Origin: Phycobacter azelaicus
GTDB lineage: Bacteria; Pseudomonadota; Alphaproteobacteria; Rhodobacterales; Rhodobacteraceae
Direction: 5' to 3'
Assembly (NCBI RefSeq): GCF_014884385.1
Contig: NZ_WKFH01000003.1
Coordinates: 2,946,001 to 3,010,000, forward strand
Length of the DNA: 64,000 nucleotides
Part shown: positions 30,095 through 39,032 of the stretch, in pieces
How positions within the stretch are numbered: position 1 is the first letter of the stretch
Layout of the letters: each line of letters opens with the position of its first letter
Position numbers and translations under genes: made by a program
Notes under the pieces: model-generated
Databases searched by the model: none
Seen by the model: the letters and a program-made list of their open reading frames with translations, nothing else
What the model was told of the DNA's origin: nothing

Positions 30095-31885
30095 ATGTCA
30101 AACTACGATCTCCAATTTCAGAAAAACATGCGCAGCCAGCCAGCTGCAGGCCTACCTAACTCGGGGACGGGTCGGACAACTGGATCGCTGGCAAGTGACG
30201 AGATCGCACCGGTCAGAACCTGTCAGACTGTCCTTGATGAGGCGATGGCGCTTGTGGTTTCCGGAGATCTGGCCGCCGCGCGTGTGATCGTTGACGAGGC
30301 TCTTCCGATCTACTCAGATAACATTGTCCTCCACCGGTTTTCTGGCGACATCTATCTGCAGCAAAATGACCGAGATAAGGCGCTCCTGAGCTATATGAAT
30401 GCGCTGGGGATCAATCCGCTTGATCCACAGACCTTGAGTTCGATCGGTAGCCTGCTGACGCTCATGAAAAACTACCATGATGCCAAAGGGTTCTTCCAGG
30501 CGGCCCATAACATTCAGCCGAACGATGCCTTCTCCGCCTACAACTGGGTGCATGCCTGCATGAAGGAAAGCGATTGGAGCTTCTTTGACAAGCTGCCCCA
30601 TATCCTTCGTCTTGGAGACAATAGCCCGATGGATGTGCAGCCCTTTGCGCTGTTGGGAATTACCGACAATCCGGCGCTTCACAAAAAGCGGGTCGAGGCG
30701 CGCAGCAAAGGCATCATGAAAACGGTCAAGGAGAACAAGCGCTTTTCCCGAACAAGCGTGCAAGGGCGCCGCATTCGCCTTGGCTTTTTCTCTGATGACT
30801 TCCGGGAACACGCCACAATGCTGTTGATGGGGCGGTTCTTTGATCTGGTAGATCGCGACCGCTTTGAAGTGTTTGTCTATGACTATGCCACAACTGCGGG
30901 CGGTTCGGTGCGCGCGGATGTCGAAGAAAGTGCGGATGTCTATCACAATGTGCGCGACATAAGTGACCATGAACTCGCTGAACTGGCCCGCGAGGATGGG
31001 GTCGATATCGCAATCGATATGAAGACATTTACAAAAGGCGGGCGGCTGGCAGTCTTTGCCGAGCGCGCTGCGCCGGTACAGGTTGCCTTCCTCGGCTATC
31101 CGGGGACCAGCGGGTTGCCGACGATGGACTATTTCCTCGCAGATGATGTCACCGTACCGCAATCCCAGCGTCAGCACTTCAGCGAAAAGATCCTTTACAT
31201 GCCGCATTGCTATCAGGTGAACGACAACACGCGCGAACATTCAAAGGATGTTCCGACGCGTGCCGAGATGGGCCTGCCGGAGGATGCATTCGTCTTTTGC
31301 AGTTTCAACAACCCCAACAAGGTGACACCGGCGGAATTCGATATCTGGATGAAACTGCTACGCAACGTGCCAGACAGTGTGCTGTGGCTATTCGCACCGA
31401 CGGAGGAGCTTCGGCACAACCTTCTGCGCGAGGCAGAGGCGCGCGGTGTCTCGTCCGACCGCCTGTTTTTTGCTGGGCGGGTTTCAATCCCTGAGCACCA
31501 GGCACGGATGAGCCTCGGGGACCTGTTCCTTGATGCCTTCAACTGTAACGCTCACACCACGGCGAGCGAGGCGGTCTGGGCAGGTCTTCCGCTTGTGACC
31601 AAGGCCGGGAAACAGTTCGCGGCCCGGGTTGCGGCGAGTATTGTGACCGCGATCGGGTGTCCTGATCTGGTGACGGAGACGGAGGAAGAATACTACGATC
31701 TGGCGTACAAACTCGCCACCGACCCCGAGGCGCTGAGCGCTCTCAAACGACGTTTGCGAGCCAACCTGCGCACCACTCCGCTTTATGACTCAGAGGGCTA
31801 CGTTCGCGATTTCGAGAGCCTGATGGAAAAGGCGATCCTGCGCTACGAAGAGGGATCAAAGCCCAAGCATCTGTATCTGCGCTGA
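30095..31885 (+). CDS. SPINDLY-type O-linked N-acetylglucosamine transferase-like protein with TPRs
   Basis: 596 aa. Residues about 45-185 form TPR-like helical repeats (YLQQNDRDKALLSYMNALG, LTLMKNYHDAKGFFQAAHN). Residues about 215-580 form the two-lobed GT41 (OGT/SPINDLY) catalytic region: RLGFFSDDFREHATMLLM, AAPVQVAFLGYPGTSGLPTM, FCSFNNPNKVTP and FNCNAHTTASEAVWAGLPLV. Bacterial members glycosylate proteins or take part in surface glycan assembly; the donor (GlcNAc or fucose) and target are unknown. It stands alone, divergent from the valine operon. ATG 30095 follows CGGAAGTG. Confidence 0.87.
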   Translation: MSNYDLQFQKNMRSQPAAGLPNSGTGRTTGSLASDEIAPVRTCQTVLDEAMALVVSGDLAAARVIVDEALPIYSDNIVLHRFSGDIYLQQNDRDKALLSYMNALGINPLDPQTLSSIGSLLTLMKNYHDAKGFFQAAHNIQPNDAFSAYNWVHACMKESDWSFFDKLPHILRLGDNSPMDVQPFALLGITDNPALHKKRVEARSKGIMKTVKENKRFSRTSVQGRRIRLGFFSDDFREHATMLLMGRFFDLVDRDRFEVFVYDYATTAGGSVRADVEESADVYHNVRDISDHELAELAREDGVDIAIDMKTFTKGGRLAVFAERAAPVQVAFLGYPGTSGLPTMDYFLADDVTVPQSQRQHFSEKILYMPHCYQVNDNTREHSKDVPTRAEMGLPEDAFVFCSFNNPNKVTPAEFDIWMKLLRNVPDSVLWLFAPTEELRHNLLREAEARGVSSDRLFFAGRVSIPEHQARMSLGDLFLDAFNCNAHTTASEAVWAGLPLVTKAGKQFAARVAASIVTAIGCPDLVTETEEEYYDLAYKLATDPEALSALKRRLRANLRTTPLYDSEGYVRDFESLMEKAILRYEEGSKPKHLYLR

Positions 31886-31902
31886 AAGGCCGGAGGCGGA
31901 TC

Positions 31903-32499
31903 CTAAAGGATCCGCACCTGGGTGCCGATTTCGACCATCTCGTAAAGTTCTTCAACGTGTTGGTTGTACAGACCGATGCAGCCCGAAGAGCTTTGGCGTC
32001 CGATCTTCCGAGTGTCGTGCGTACCGTGAACAAGGTACGCAGGCCAGGTCAGATACATGGCACGGGTCCCCAGCGGGTTGCCGGGACCGCCCTCCATATA
32101 CTTGGGAAGGCTGGGGTCGCGCTCGCGCATGTTTGCTGTCGGAGTCCAGCCGGGGTTCTTAGCTTTGCGCACCACCTTGGTGTAGCCGCGCTTGGTCAAC
32201 TCCTCGCTCATTGGAACGGAAGAGGGGAACAGGCGGTAGGTTTCCCCATCGCCGCCCCAATAGTGTACCGCGCGCGAGGTGACGTCGGCCAAGAGGCAGC
32301 CCACGCCAAGCTCATCAAAATGATCCTGCCAGTTCTGCTGCGTAAAGGCGGAAATATTGCGCTTTACGGATTCGGTGTCTCGGATCGGTGCCTCGTCGGT
32401 AGGGAAAGCGTCGGTTGATTGCGCCCGCAACAGTGCGGGGCTCGAAAGCGCGCCTGCAATGCCAAGAAGAGTTGCGCGTCGGGTGATCCGGGATGCCAT
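31903..32499 (-). CDS. L,D-transpeptidase with Tat-type signal
   Basis: A 198-aa YkuD-domain protein. The signal (MASRITRRATLLGIAGALSS) has a twin-arginine motif, so Tat export is likely. The catalytic block HGTHDTRKIGRQSSSGCIGL holds the nucleophile Cys; the usual SHGCIR has become SSGCIG, a variant seen in alphaproteobacterial YkuD proteins. The probable role is 3-3 crosslinking of peptidoglycan or attachment of envelope proteins. ATG 32499 has AGGAGG just upstream; the longer frame from 32601 is not supported. Confidence 0.87.
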   Translation of the reverse strand: MASRITRRATLLGIAGALSSPALLRAQSTDAFPTDEAPIRDTESVKRNISAFTQQNWQDHFDELGVGCLLADVTSRAVHYWGGDGETYRLFPSSVPMSEELTKRGYTKVVRKAKNPGWTPTANMRERDPSLPKYMEGGPGNPLGTRAMYLTWPAYLVHGTHDTRKIGRQSSSGCIGLYNQHVEELYEMVEIGTQVRIL

Positions 32500-32656
32500 G
32501 ATGCCTCCTGTGGTCTTTTGGGTTCTGCTCTGCGTTTTTGCGAACATATTCGGTTTGACGAATTTGGCTAGAGGGGGTGGGGCCGTTTTGGCCCGTCTCA
32601 CGCATATGTGTTCACGCGTCAGCGGCCCTGCAAGGTCGTTGACGCAGGTGTGAACG

Positions 32657-32687
32657 CAAAAAGCCCCGGCAGCTATGCCGGGGCTTT
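32657..32687 (-). terminator. Rho-independent terminator of mmsA
   Basis: 11-bp stem AAAGCCCCGGC / GCCGGGGCTTT with a six-base loop, read on the minus strand into TTTT; it ends the mmsA transcript. Confidence 0.85.
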
Positions 32688-32710
32688 ACTGATTGTGCTT
32701 GGGGCGAACC

Positions 32711-34210
32711 TTAGTCCATCGGCTTGAAGTTGAACTCGCCGCCTTCGCGGATGCCCGAGGGCCAGCGCGAGGTGATGGTCTTGGTGCGGGTGTAGAATTT
32801 GAACGCATCGGGCCCGTGCTGGTTCAGATCGCCGAATGCGGATTTCTTCCAGCCACCGAAGGTGTGATAAGCCAGCGGAACCGGGATCGGAACGTTGATG
32901 CCGATCATGCCGATGTTGATCCGGTTGGCGAAATCACGGGCGGTGTCACCGTCACGAGTAAAGATCGCGGTGCCGTTGCCGTATTCGTGGTCCATGGCAT
33001 AGCCGAGGGCCTCTTCATAGGTTTTGGCGCGCACGGTGGACAGGACCGGACCAAAGATCTCTTTCTTGTAGATGTCCATGTCTGGGGTGACGTTATCGAA
33101 CAGGTGCGGGCCGACAAAGAAGCCGTCCTCATAACCCTGCAGCGAGAAATCGCGGCCATCAACCACCAGTTTCGCACCTTGCTCCACACCGGATTCCACC
33201 AGGCGCAAGATGTTTTCCTTTGCGGCAGAGGTCACAACCGGACCATAGTCAACGTCATTGCCTGCCGTGTAGGGGCCGACTTTCAGCTTTTCGATGCGGG
33301 GCACCAGCTTGTCGATCAGGCGGTCGGCGGTTTCTTCACCCACGGGAACCGCAACCGAAATCGCCATGCAGCGTTCGCCAGCAGCGCCGTATCCTGCGCC
33401 GATCAGCGCGTCAGCGGCCTGATCCAGATCCGCGTCGGGCATGATGATCATGTGGTTCTTGGCGCCGCCAAAGCACTGGACGCGCTTACCCTGAGCACAG
33501 CCGGTGCCGTAGATGTATTCGGCAATCGGGGTGGAGCCAACAAAGCCAACCGACTGGATGGTGTCGTTGTACAGGATCGCGTCCACCGCTTCCTTGTCGC
33601 CGTTGACGACCTGCAGGATGCCCTTGGGCAGACCGGCTTCTTCCATCAGCTCGGCCAGCATCAGCGGCACGGAGGGGTCACGCTCCGACGGCTTCAGGAT
33701 GAAGGCGTTACCGCAGGCGATGGCGGGCGCGAACATCCACATCGGGATCATGGCCGGGAAGTTGAACGGGGTTATGCCCGCAGTGACGCCGAGGGCCTGA
33801 CGCATCGAGTACATGTCGATGCCGGGACCGGCGCTGTCGGTGAACTCACCCTTCAGCATCTGCGGCGCGCCGATGCAGTATTCGACCACCTCGAGGCCAC
33901 GCTGCACGTCACCAGCCGCGTCGGGCAGGGTCTTGCCGTGCTCGCGGCTCAGCGCCTCGGCCAGCTTGTCCATGTCGCGGTTCAGAAGGTCAACGAATTT
34001 CATCAGCACGCGCGCGCGGCGCTGCGGGTTTACAGCGGCCCATGCGGGCTGCGCGGCGGCGGCAATGGCAACGGCCTGCTCCATCTCGTCCTTGGACGCG
34101 AGCGGCACCTTGGCCTGAACTTCGCCGGTGGCCGGGTTGAACACATCGGCAAAACGGCCGGATGTGCCCTTTACGTGTTCGCCATTGATATAATGCGTCA
34201 GCTCTTGCAT
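32711..34210 (-). CDS. mmsA: Methylmalonate-semialdehyde dehydrogenase (CoA-acylating)
   Basis: Converts methylmalonate semialdehyde to propionyl-CoA, the last step of valine degradation, and acts in inositol catabolism in some bacteria. It is 499 aa. Aldehyde dehydrogenase motifs are GITPFNFPAMIPMWMF, VGFVGSTPIAEYIY and the catalytic Cys281 in GAAGERCMAIS. The family-specific QCFGGAKNH follows. ATG 34210 gives MQELTHYINGE. It is divergent from a LysR-type regulator (163 bp), which is the natural candidate for its control, and lies separate from mmsB. Confidence 0.96.
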   Translation of the reverse strand: MQELTHYINGEHVKGTSGRFADVFNPATGEVQAKVPLASKDEMEQAVAIAAAAQPAWAAVNPQRRARVLMKFVDLLNRDMDKLAEALSREHGKTLPDAAGDVQRGLEVVEYCIGAPQMLKGEFTDSAGPGIDMYSMRQALGVTAGITPFNFPAMIPMWMFAPAIACGNAFILKPSERDPSVPLMLAELMEEAGLPKGILQVVNGDKEAVDAILYNDTIQSVGFVGSTPIAEYIYGTGCAQGKRVQCFGGAKNHMIIMPDADLDQAADALIGAGYGAAGERCMAISVAVPVGEETADRLIDKLVPRIEKLKVGPYTAGNDVDYGPVVTSAAKENILRLVESGVEQGAKLVVDGRDFSLQGYEDGFFVGPHLFDNVTPDMDIYKKEIFGPVLSTVRAKTYEEALGYAMDHEYGNGTAIFTRDGDTARDFANRINIGMIGINVPIPVPLAYHTFGGWKKSAFGDLNQHGPDAFKFYTRTKTITSRWPSGIREGGEFNFKPMD

Positions 34211-34373
34211 CGGATCTCTCCCTCTACAGTTTGGCCGCATCCTAGGCTTGCAAAAAACTCTGGAAAAGGGGAAAGATTTCAAAGAGGCTTTGCAGGAACG
34301 CAGGTGTCTGATGCATGAATATGGGGCGCCCAACGTGCATCGTGGCAGGCAGACAGTCGAGGAGGAACCCGGC

Positions 34374-35270
34374 ATGGACCCACAATGGGATGATATGAAA
34401 GTTTTTCTTGCGGTCGCCCGCGAGGCGAGCCTGTCTGGCGCTGGACGTATTCTCAAGATGGATCCGGCCACGGTGGGGCGGCGCGTTGCCCGGTTTGAGG
34501 CCGCGCTCGATACGCCCCTGTTCGTGAAATCCCCGCAAGGTTATGCCCTCAGCGCCGCCGGGGATCGTCTTTTGGCCCATGCAGAGGCCGCCGAGCAGGC
34601 CATGCGCGCAGGTCAGGAGGCGCTGAGCGGGCCAAGCGATACCCTGTCGGGGCAGATCCGCATCGGTGCGCCGGATGGCAGCGCCAACTACATTCTGCCG
34701 CAGGTTTGCGCCGCAATCGGAGAAGAACACCCGGATCTGGATATCCAGATCGTTGCCCTGCCACGGGTGATCAACCTGTCGCGGCGCGAAGCGGACATGG
34801 CCGTCACGGTCAGCGCGCCCACCGCTGGGCAGCTTCTGGTGCAGAAAATCACCGACTACAAACTGCACCTTGTTGGCTCGCGTCTATACCTGCGCGATCA
34901 CCCGCCACTTGAAACCCTGGAAGACCTCAAGGGCCACCGCATGATCGGCTATATTCCCGATATGATCTTCGACCGGGAACTCGACTATCTCAGCGATCTT
35001 GGCGTACAGCGAGTGGCGCTGGCGTCCAATTCGGTCTCCGTTCAGATCAAACTGGCCGCCGAGGGAACAGCGCTTTGCGTGGCGCATGATTTCTCGCTGC
35101 CCTCACACCGGGTTTTGCGCAAGGTCCTGACCGACAAGATCAGCCTGACGCGCAGCTTCTACCTTGTCCGTCATCAGGGCGACCAGCGCAGCGAACGGTT
35201 GAACCGCTTTGCCGAGGCGCTGTCAAAGGGCATTCGCGAAGAGGTGGCGCGGCTTGAGGCGCTGACCTGA
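34374..35270 (+). CDS. LysR-family transcriptional regulator
   Basis: A 298-aa LTTR. The N-terminal winged HTH is at 1-60 (FLAVAREASLSGAGRILKMDPATVGRRVARFEAAL), followed by the linker and a LysR substrate-binding domain (about 90-295). ATG 34374 is chosen because GAGGAGGA precedes it and it gives the standard WDDMKVFLAVA start. The divergent arrangement with mmsA suggests autoregulation and control of mmsA by a valine or propionate intermediate; this is inferred from position only. Confidence 0.9.
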   Translation: MDPQWDDMKVFLAVAREASLSGAGRILKMDPATVGRRVARFEAALDTPLFVKSPQGYALSAAGDRLLAHAEAAEQAMRAGQEALSGPSDTLSGQIRIGAPDGSANYILPQVCAAIGEEHPDLDIQIVALPRVINLSRREADMAVTVSAPTAGQLLVQKITDYKLHLVGSRLYLRDHPPLETLEDLKGHRMIGYIPDMIFDRELDYLSDLGVQRVALASNSVSVQIKLAAEGTALCVAHDFSLPSHRVLRKVLTDKISLTRSFYLVRHQGDQRSERLNRFAEALSKGIREEVARLEALT

Positions 35271-35404
35271 CGCGCAGGGACAGTCCGGAAATTTGCTACT
35301 GTGCCAGAGACCTACGATCCATTTGCACCTTACATTTTCTTGACTTGCGTCCCTATTGCGGCAACGCTTGGTTTTACGCAATAAAATTACAAGTTGGAGG
35401 GTTC

Positions 35405-35839
35405 ATGCTGGTTCAATCGATTTTGAAATCCAAGGCCGAAGCCGGAGTGGTCACAATTGCCCCGGGCGCTTCGGTCTCGGAGGCGGCGCAGCTTCTGGCT
35501 CAGAAGGGGATCGGAACGGTCGTCGTCTCTACAGACGGTCAAACGGCCGAGGGCATCCTGTCAGAGCGCGACATCGTGCGTGAACTCGGCAAAAGCGGCT
35601 CCGGCTGTCTGTCCCGGCAGGTCAAGGACTACATGACAGCCAAGCTTGTCACCTGTGATACCCAGTCCAATGTTGAAAACGTGTTGAAGCAGATGACCGA
35701 TGGCCGCTTCCGTCACATGCCCGTGGTGGAGAACGGCAAGATGGTCGGGCTGATCTCCCTTGGTGATGTGGTCAAAGCCAAACTGGCCGAAGTGGCGATG
35801 GAGAAAGACGCGCTCGAAGGCATGATAATGGGGCACTGA
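35405..35839 (+). CDS. CBS-domain protein
   Basis: 144 aa comprising two CBS motifs (about 10-65 and 75-135: VTIAPGASVSEAAQLLAQKGIG, then MTDGRFRHMPVVENGKMVGLISLGDV) and nothing else. Such Bateman modules bind adenine nucleotides and sense energy state. No partner is evident. ATG 35405 follows TTGGAGGGTTC. Confidence 0.9.
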   Translation: MLVQSILKSKAEAGVVTIAPGASVSEAAQLLAQKGIGTVVVSTDGQTAEGILSERDIVRELGKSGSGCLSRQVKDYMTAKLVTCDTQSNVENVLKQMTDGRFRHMPVVENGKMVGLISLGDVVKAKLAEVAMEKDALEGMIMGH

Positions 35840-35851
35840 GGGCTCCAACGC

Positions 35852-35877
35852 CCGTTTTCTGCGAAAGCGGGGGTTTA
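35852..35877 (+). terminator. Weak terminator-like hairpin after the CBS gene
   Basis: CCCG-TTT / AAA-CGGG imperfect stem followed by GGTTTAT. The short T run makes function uncertain. Confidence 0.35.
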
Positions 35878-35978
35878 TGACGCGCCGGAACGGGCTATTC
35901 CGTATTTTCACCCTCTTGCCTTGATGCGGACAAATATGTTTGCGTGCGCGCGAATTCCACGGCGGCAGGAGGAGCCCC

Positions 35979-36473
35979 ATGCGTATTGGCTTGTACCCAG
36001 GCACATTCGATCCCATCACCCTGGGGCATATCGACATCATCCGCCGCGCGAGCGCCTTGGTGGACAAACTGGTCATCGGCGTTGCCATCAACCGCGACAA
36101 GGGGCCACTTTTCACGTTGGAAGAACGTGTGGCGATGATCGAGGCGGAGTGCGCCAAGCTGACGGAGCAGACGGGCACGGAGATTGTCGCGCATCCGTTT
36201 GAGAACCTTCTGATTGATTGCGCCCGTGATGTGGGGGCCCAGATCATTGTCCGGGGCCTGAGGGCGGTTGCCGATTTCGAATATGAATTCCAGATGGTTG
36301 GCATGAACCGGGCACTCGATAGCTCCATCGAGACCGTGTTCCTGATGGCCGAAGCGCGCCATCAGGCGATCGCCTCCAAGCTGGTCAAGGAGATTGCGCG
36401 CCTGGATGGCGATGTTTCGAAGTTCGTGACACCTCTGGTGAACGAGGAACTGCGCAAGCGCCTCGGCAAATAA
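35979..36473 (+). CDS. coaD: Phosphopantetheine adenylyltransferase
   Basis: Penultimate coenzyme A step: 4'-phosphopantetheine plus ATP gives dephospho-CoA. It is 164 aa, full length. The nucleotidyltransferase motif GTFDPITLGH (8-17) with the HxGH-type histidine, IIVRGLRAVADFEYE and the C-terminal LVKEIARLDGDVSKFVTP identify CoaD. ATG 35979 follows GGCAGGAGGAG. Confidence 0.97.
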   Translation: MRIGLYPGTFDPITLGHIDIIRRASALVDKLVIGVAINRDKGPLFTLEERVAMIEAECAKLTEQTGTEIVAHPFENLLIDCARDVGAQIIVRGLRAVADFEYEFQMVGMNRALDSSIETVFLMAEARHQAIASKLVKEIARLDGDVSKFVTPLVNEELRKRLGK

Positions 36474-36513
36474 GCCAACGCAAGAAGCGTCTAGAGGTAG
36501 CTGCTATCAAATG

Positions 36514-36543
36514 GAAAAGCCGGACTTTGCGTCCGGCTTTGCT
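36514..36543 (+). terminator. Rho-independent terminator after coaD
   Basis: 10-bp stem AAAGCCGGAC / GTCCGGCTTT with loop TTTGC; the T run ends TTTGCTG. Confidence 0.8.
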
Positions 36544-36585
36544 GTATGAGCACGGCGAGCGTGACATGGGCGCCGGATGGTTGTC

Positions 36586-36729
36586 CTAACGCCAGAAAGC
36601 AATCCAGTCTATCAACTCAAAAAGCCGCTTTCCCAGAAAAACCATATGCTCGCTGCCATAAAGAGCCACGTCGATCGAGATGGCCGCGATCAGGATCAGC
36701 GCCAGAACGACGGCGATGGTATTTGTCAT
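36586..36729 (-). CDS. Small membrane protein downstream of gap
   Basis: A 47-aa protein. One membrane helix fills residues 4-22 (TIAVVLALILIAAISIDVAL), and an amphipathic tail (FLGKRLFELIDWIAFWR) ends the protein. No family is recognised. It follows gap on the same strand after a terminator-like hairpin. The strong hydrophobic-then-amphipathic design and plausible codon use support a real gene, but the ribosome site is weak. Confidence 0.55.
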   Translation of the reverse strand: MTNTIAVVLALILIAAISIDVALYGSEHMVFLGKRLFELIDWIAFWR

Positions 36730-36746
36730 GTTTGGCCCGGTCCATT

Positions 36747-36779
36747 GAAAACGCCCGCCCAGATAACCTGAGCGGGCGC
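36747..36779 (-). terminator. Rho-independent terminator of gap
   Basis: Minus-strand stem GCCCGCTCAG / CTGGGCGGGC (one G-T pair) followed by GTTTTC, 27 bp after the gap stop. Confidence 0.75.
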
Positions 36780-36805
36780 GAAACCTCAAGGGGTGGGGCT
36801 GTGCC

Positions 36806-37807
36806 TCAGACCAGACGGCCCATTGCGGTGGCGACATCCGCCATACGGACAGAAAAGCCCCACTCGTTGTCATACCAGCACAGCACGCGCACCATGCGCC
36901 CTTCGACCACGCGGGTCTGGTCTGGCGCAAAGATCGAGCTTTCGCTGGAGTGGTTGAAGTCGGTTGAGACCAGCGGCGCCGGTTCGTAGCCCAGCACGCC
37001 CGCCATCGCACCTTTGGAAGCCTCGGCGACAAGGGCGTTGATCTCTTCAGCGGTGACCTCTTTGGCGGCGCGGAAAGTCAGATCCACAGCTGAGACATTT
37101 GGGGTCGGCACGCGGATTGCGGATCCGTCGAGGCGACCTTTGAGGTTCGGCAAAACTTCTCCCAGCGCCTTGGCCGCGCCCGTGGAGGTTGGGATCATCG
37201 ACATGGCCGCCGCCCGCGCACGGTAAAGATCCTTGTGACGGCGGTCCAGAGTGGGCTGGTCGCCGGTGTAGGCGTGGATCGTGGTCATGATGCCGCTTTC
37301 GATCCCGACGCCTTCGTCCAGAACCTTGGCGATCGGGGCCAGGCAGTTGGTGGTGCAGGAGCCGTTGGATACCATGCGGTCAGCGGCAGTCAGCTGATCA
37401 TCGTTGACGCCAAAGACGATGGTTTTGTCCACGTTCTTGCCGGGGGCAGACAGCAGAACCTTGCCCGCTCCACGCTCAAGGTGCGCTTTGGCCTTTTCGC
37501 CGTCGTTGAACTTGCCGGTGCATTCCAGAACGACATCGCAGCCGTCCCAGTCCAGCTCGTTCATGTCGTAGGTAGAGAACATCTGCATGTCACCGCGACC
37601 GAGGTTCATGGTGCCGTCGCCGATGCTGACTTCGCCGGGAAAGCGGCCGTGGACCGAGTCGTATTTGATCAGATGCGCCGCGGTTTCCAGTGGTCCGGTG
37701 GCATTGACTTTGATGACTTCGATATCGTCACGGCCGGATGCTGCAATATGCGAAAGGGTGCAGCGTCCGATACGGCCAAAACCGTTGATCCCGACTTTGA
37801 TGGTCAT
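36806..37807 (-). CDS. gap: Glyceraldehyde-3-phosphate dehydrogenase
   Basis: Phosphorylating GAPDH, type I, 333 aa. NAD-binding GINGFGRIGR (6-15), the catalytic SNGSCTTNCLAP (Cys151) and the C-terminal WYDNEWGFSVRM are all visible. It interconverts glyceraldehyde 3-phosphate and 1,3-bisphosphoglycerate. It stands apart from pgk and is divergent from a DUF808 gene. Confidence 0.97.
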   Translation of the reverse strand: MTIKVGINGFGRIGRCTLSHIAASGRDDIEVIKVNATGPLETAAHLIKYDSVHGRFPGEVSIGDGTMNLGRGDMQMFSTYDMNELDWDGCDVVLECTGKFNDGEKAKAHLERGAGKVLLSAPGKNVDKTIVFGVNDDQLTAADRMVSNGSCTTNCLAPIAKVLDEGVGIESGIMTTIHAYTGDQPTLDRRHKDLYRARAAAMSMIPTSTGAAKALGEVLPNLKGRLDGSAIRVPTPNVSAVDLTFRAAKEVTAEEINALVAEASKGAMAGVLGYEPAPLVSTDFNHSSESSIFAPDQTRVVEGRMVRVLCWYDNEWGFSVRMADVATAMGRLV

Positions 37808-38060
37808 TGGTATCTCTCCTGGCGAGCAAAACTTGCGCCGGATATAGACGGCTTCGTTACATCCCTAAAGGGTCAAAAAGGGCGAAACGCCAGGGTGTTA
37901 GCGCAAAACTGCGCCGGCGGCGTTAACGGTCGGAGGCTGGTGGCGATAACGATTTGCCCCGTCTGTGCTGCGGTGCGGCAATAAAGAATCGCGCTTCGCC
38001 TTGTCTGCGGTGTCTGATCGGGTAGGCTGCGTGCAGAGCAGTTCGAACAAGGGGATCCCG

Positions 38061-39032
38061 ATGAGCGGTCTATTGGCATTGCTGGACGATGTGGCAGGCA
38101 TTGCCAAAGTGGCGGCGGCTTCGGTGGATGATGTGGCGACCCAGGCCGCAAAGGCTGGGGTCAAGGCGGCAGGCGCGGTGATCGATGATGCCGCCGTGAC
38201 GCCGAAATACGTGCACGGGTTTGCCGCCGAACGCGAGTTGCCGATCATCTGGAAAATCGCCAAGGGTTCGGTGAAGAACAAGCTTTTGATCCTGTTGCCC
38301 ATTGGCCTGTTGCTTGCGAACTTTGCGCCCTGGCTGATTGCTCCGCTTCTGATGTTGGGCGGCGCCTATCTTTGCTTTGAAGGTGCGGAAAAGGTTTATC
38401 ACGCACTGGTACCGCATGATGAGAGCCATGTCTTTGCCGAGGATGAGCCCGGCGATCCCGCCCATCTGGAGGAGCAGAAGGCAGCCGGTGCGATCAAGAC
38501 CGATTTCATCCTCTCGGCCGAAATTATGACCATCGCTCTTGCGGCGATCCCGCAAAGCAACATCTGGATGGAGGCCGCAACGCTGGCTACCGTGGGGTTG
38601 GGCATCACCGTTGCGGTCTATGGCTCGGTTGCGCTGATCGTAAAGGCGGACGATGTGGGGCTCTACCTTGCGCAGAACGGCGCACTTGGGCTGACCCGAG
38701 CAATGGGACGCGGGCTCGTGCAGGCGATGCCCGGTTTCATGAAGCTTCTGACGATTGTCGGCACCGCTGCGATGCTGTGGGTGGGCGGCTCCATTGTCAT
38801 TCACGGGATGGAAGAGCTAGGCTTTGGCTGGCTCGGCCATCACATTCATGACTGGGCCGCCGCTGCGGGCCACGCGGTTCCTGTCTCCTGGACGGGGTTT
38901 GTTGAATGGCTTGCCAAGGCTGGGTTGGATGGGGTGTTTGGGCTTGCTCTGGGTATGCTCCTGATCCCGATTGCTACCCGGATTATCGTCCCGCTTGTTG
39001 ATGCGGTGACTGGAAAGACTGCCTCGCATTGA
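38061..39032 (+). CDS. DUF808 (YedI-type) inner-membrane protein
   Basis: A 323-aa polytopic membrane protein of the DUF808 family. The N-terminus SGLLALLDDVAGIAKVAAASVDDVA is diagnostic, followed by six or so hydrophobic segments. Its function is not established; E. coli YedI is the named homologue. ATG 38061 follows AAGGGGATCCCG. Its stop overlaps the TTG start of the next gene by 4 nt, so it is probably cotranscribed with the glucosylglycerate genes. Confidence 0.87.
   Translation: MSGLLALLDDVAGIAKVAAASVDDVATQAAKAGVKAAGAVIDDAAVTPKYVHGFAAERELPIIWKIAKGSVKNKLLILLPIGLLLANFAPWLIAPLLMLGGAYLCFEGAEKVYHALVPHDESHVFAEDEPGDPAHLEEQKAAGAIKTDFILSAEIMTIALAAIPQSNIWMEAATLATVGLGITVAVYGSVALIVKADDVGLYLAQNGALGLTRAMGRGLVQAMPGFMKLLTIVGTAAMLWVGGSIVIHGMEELGFGWLGHHIHDWAAAAGHAVPVSWTGFVEWLAKAGLDGVFGLALGMLLIPIATRIIVPLVDAVTGKTASH

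Noticed and set aside
32693..34318. Open frame of 541 codons antisense to mmsA
   Set aside because: Shadow of mmsA; low-complexity His/Gly/Asp composition.
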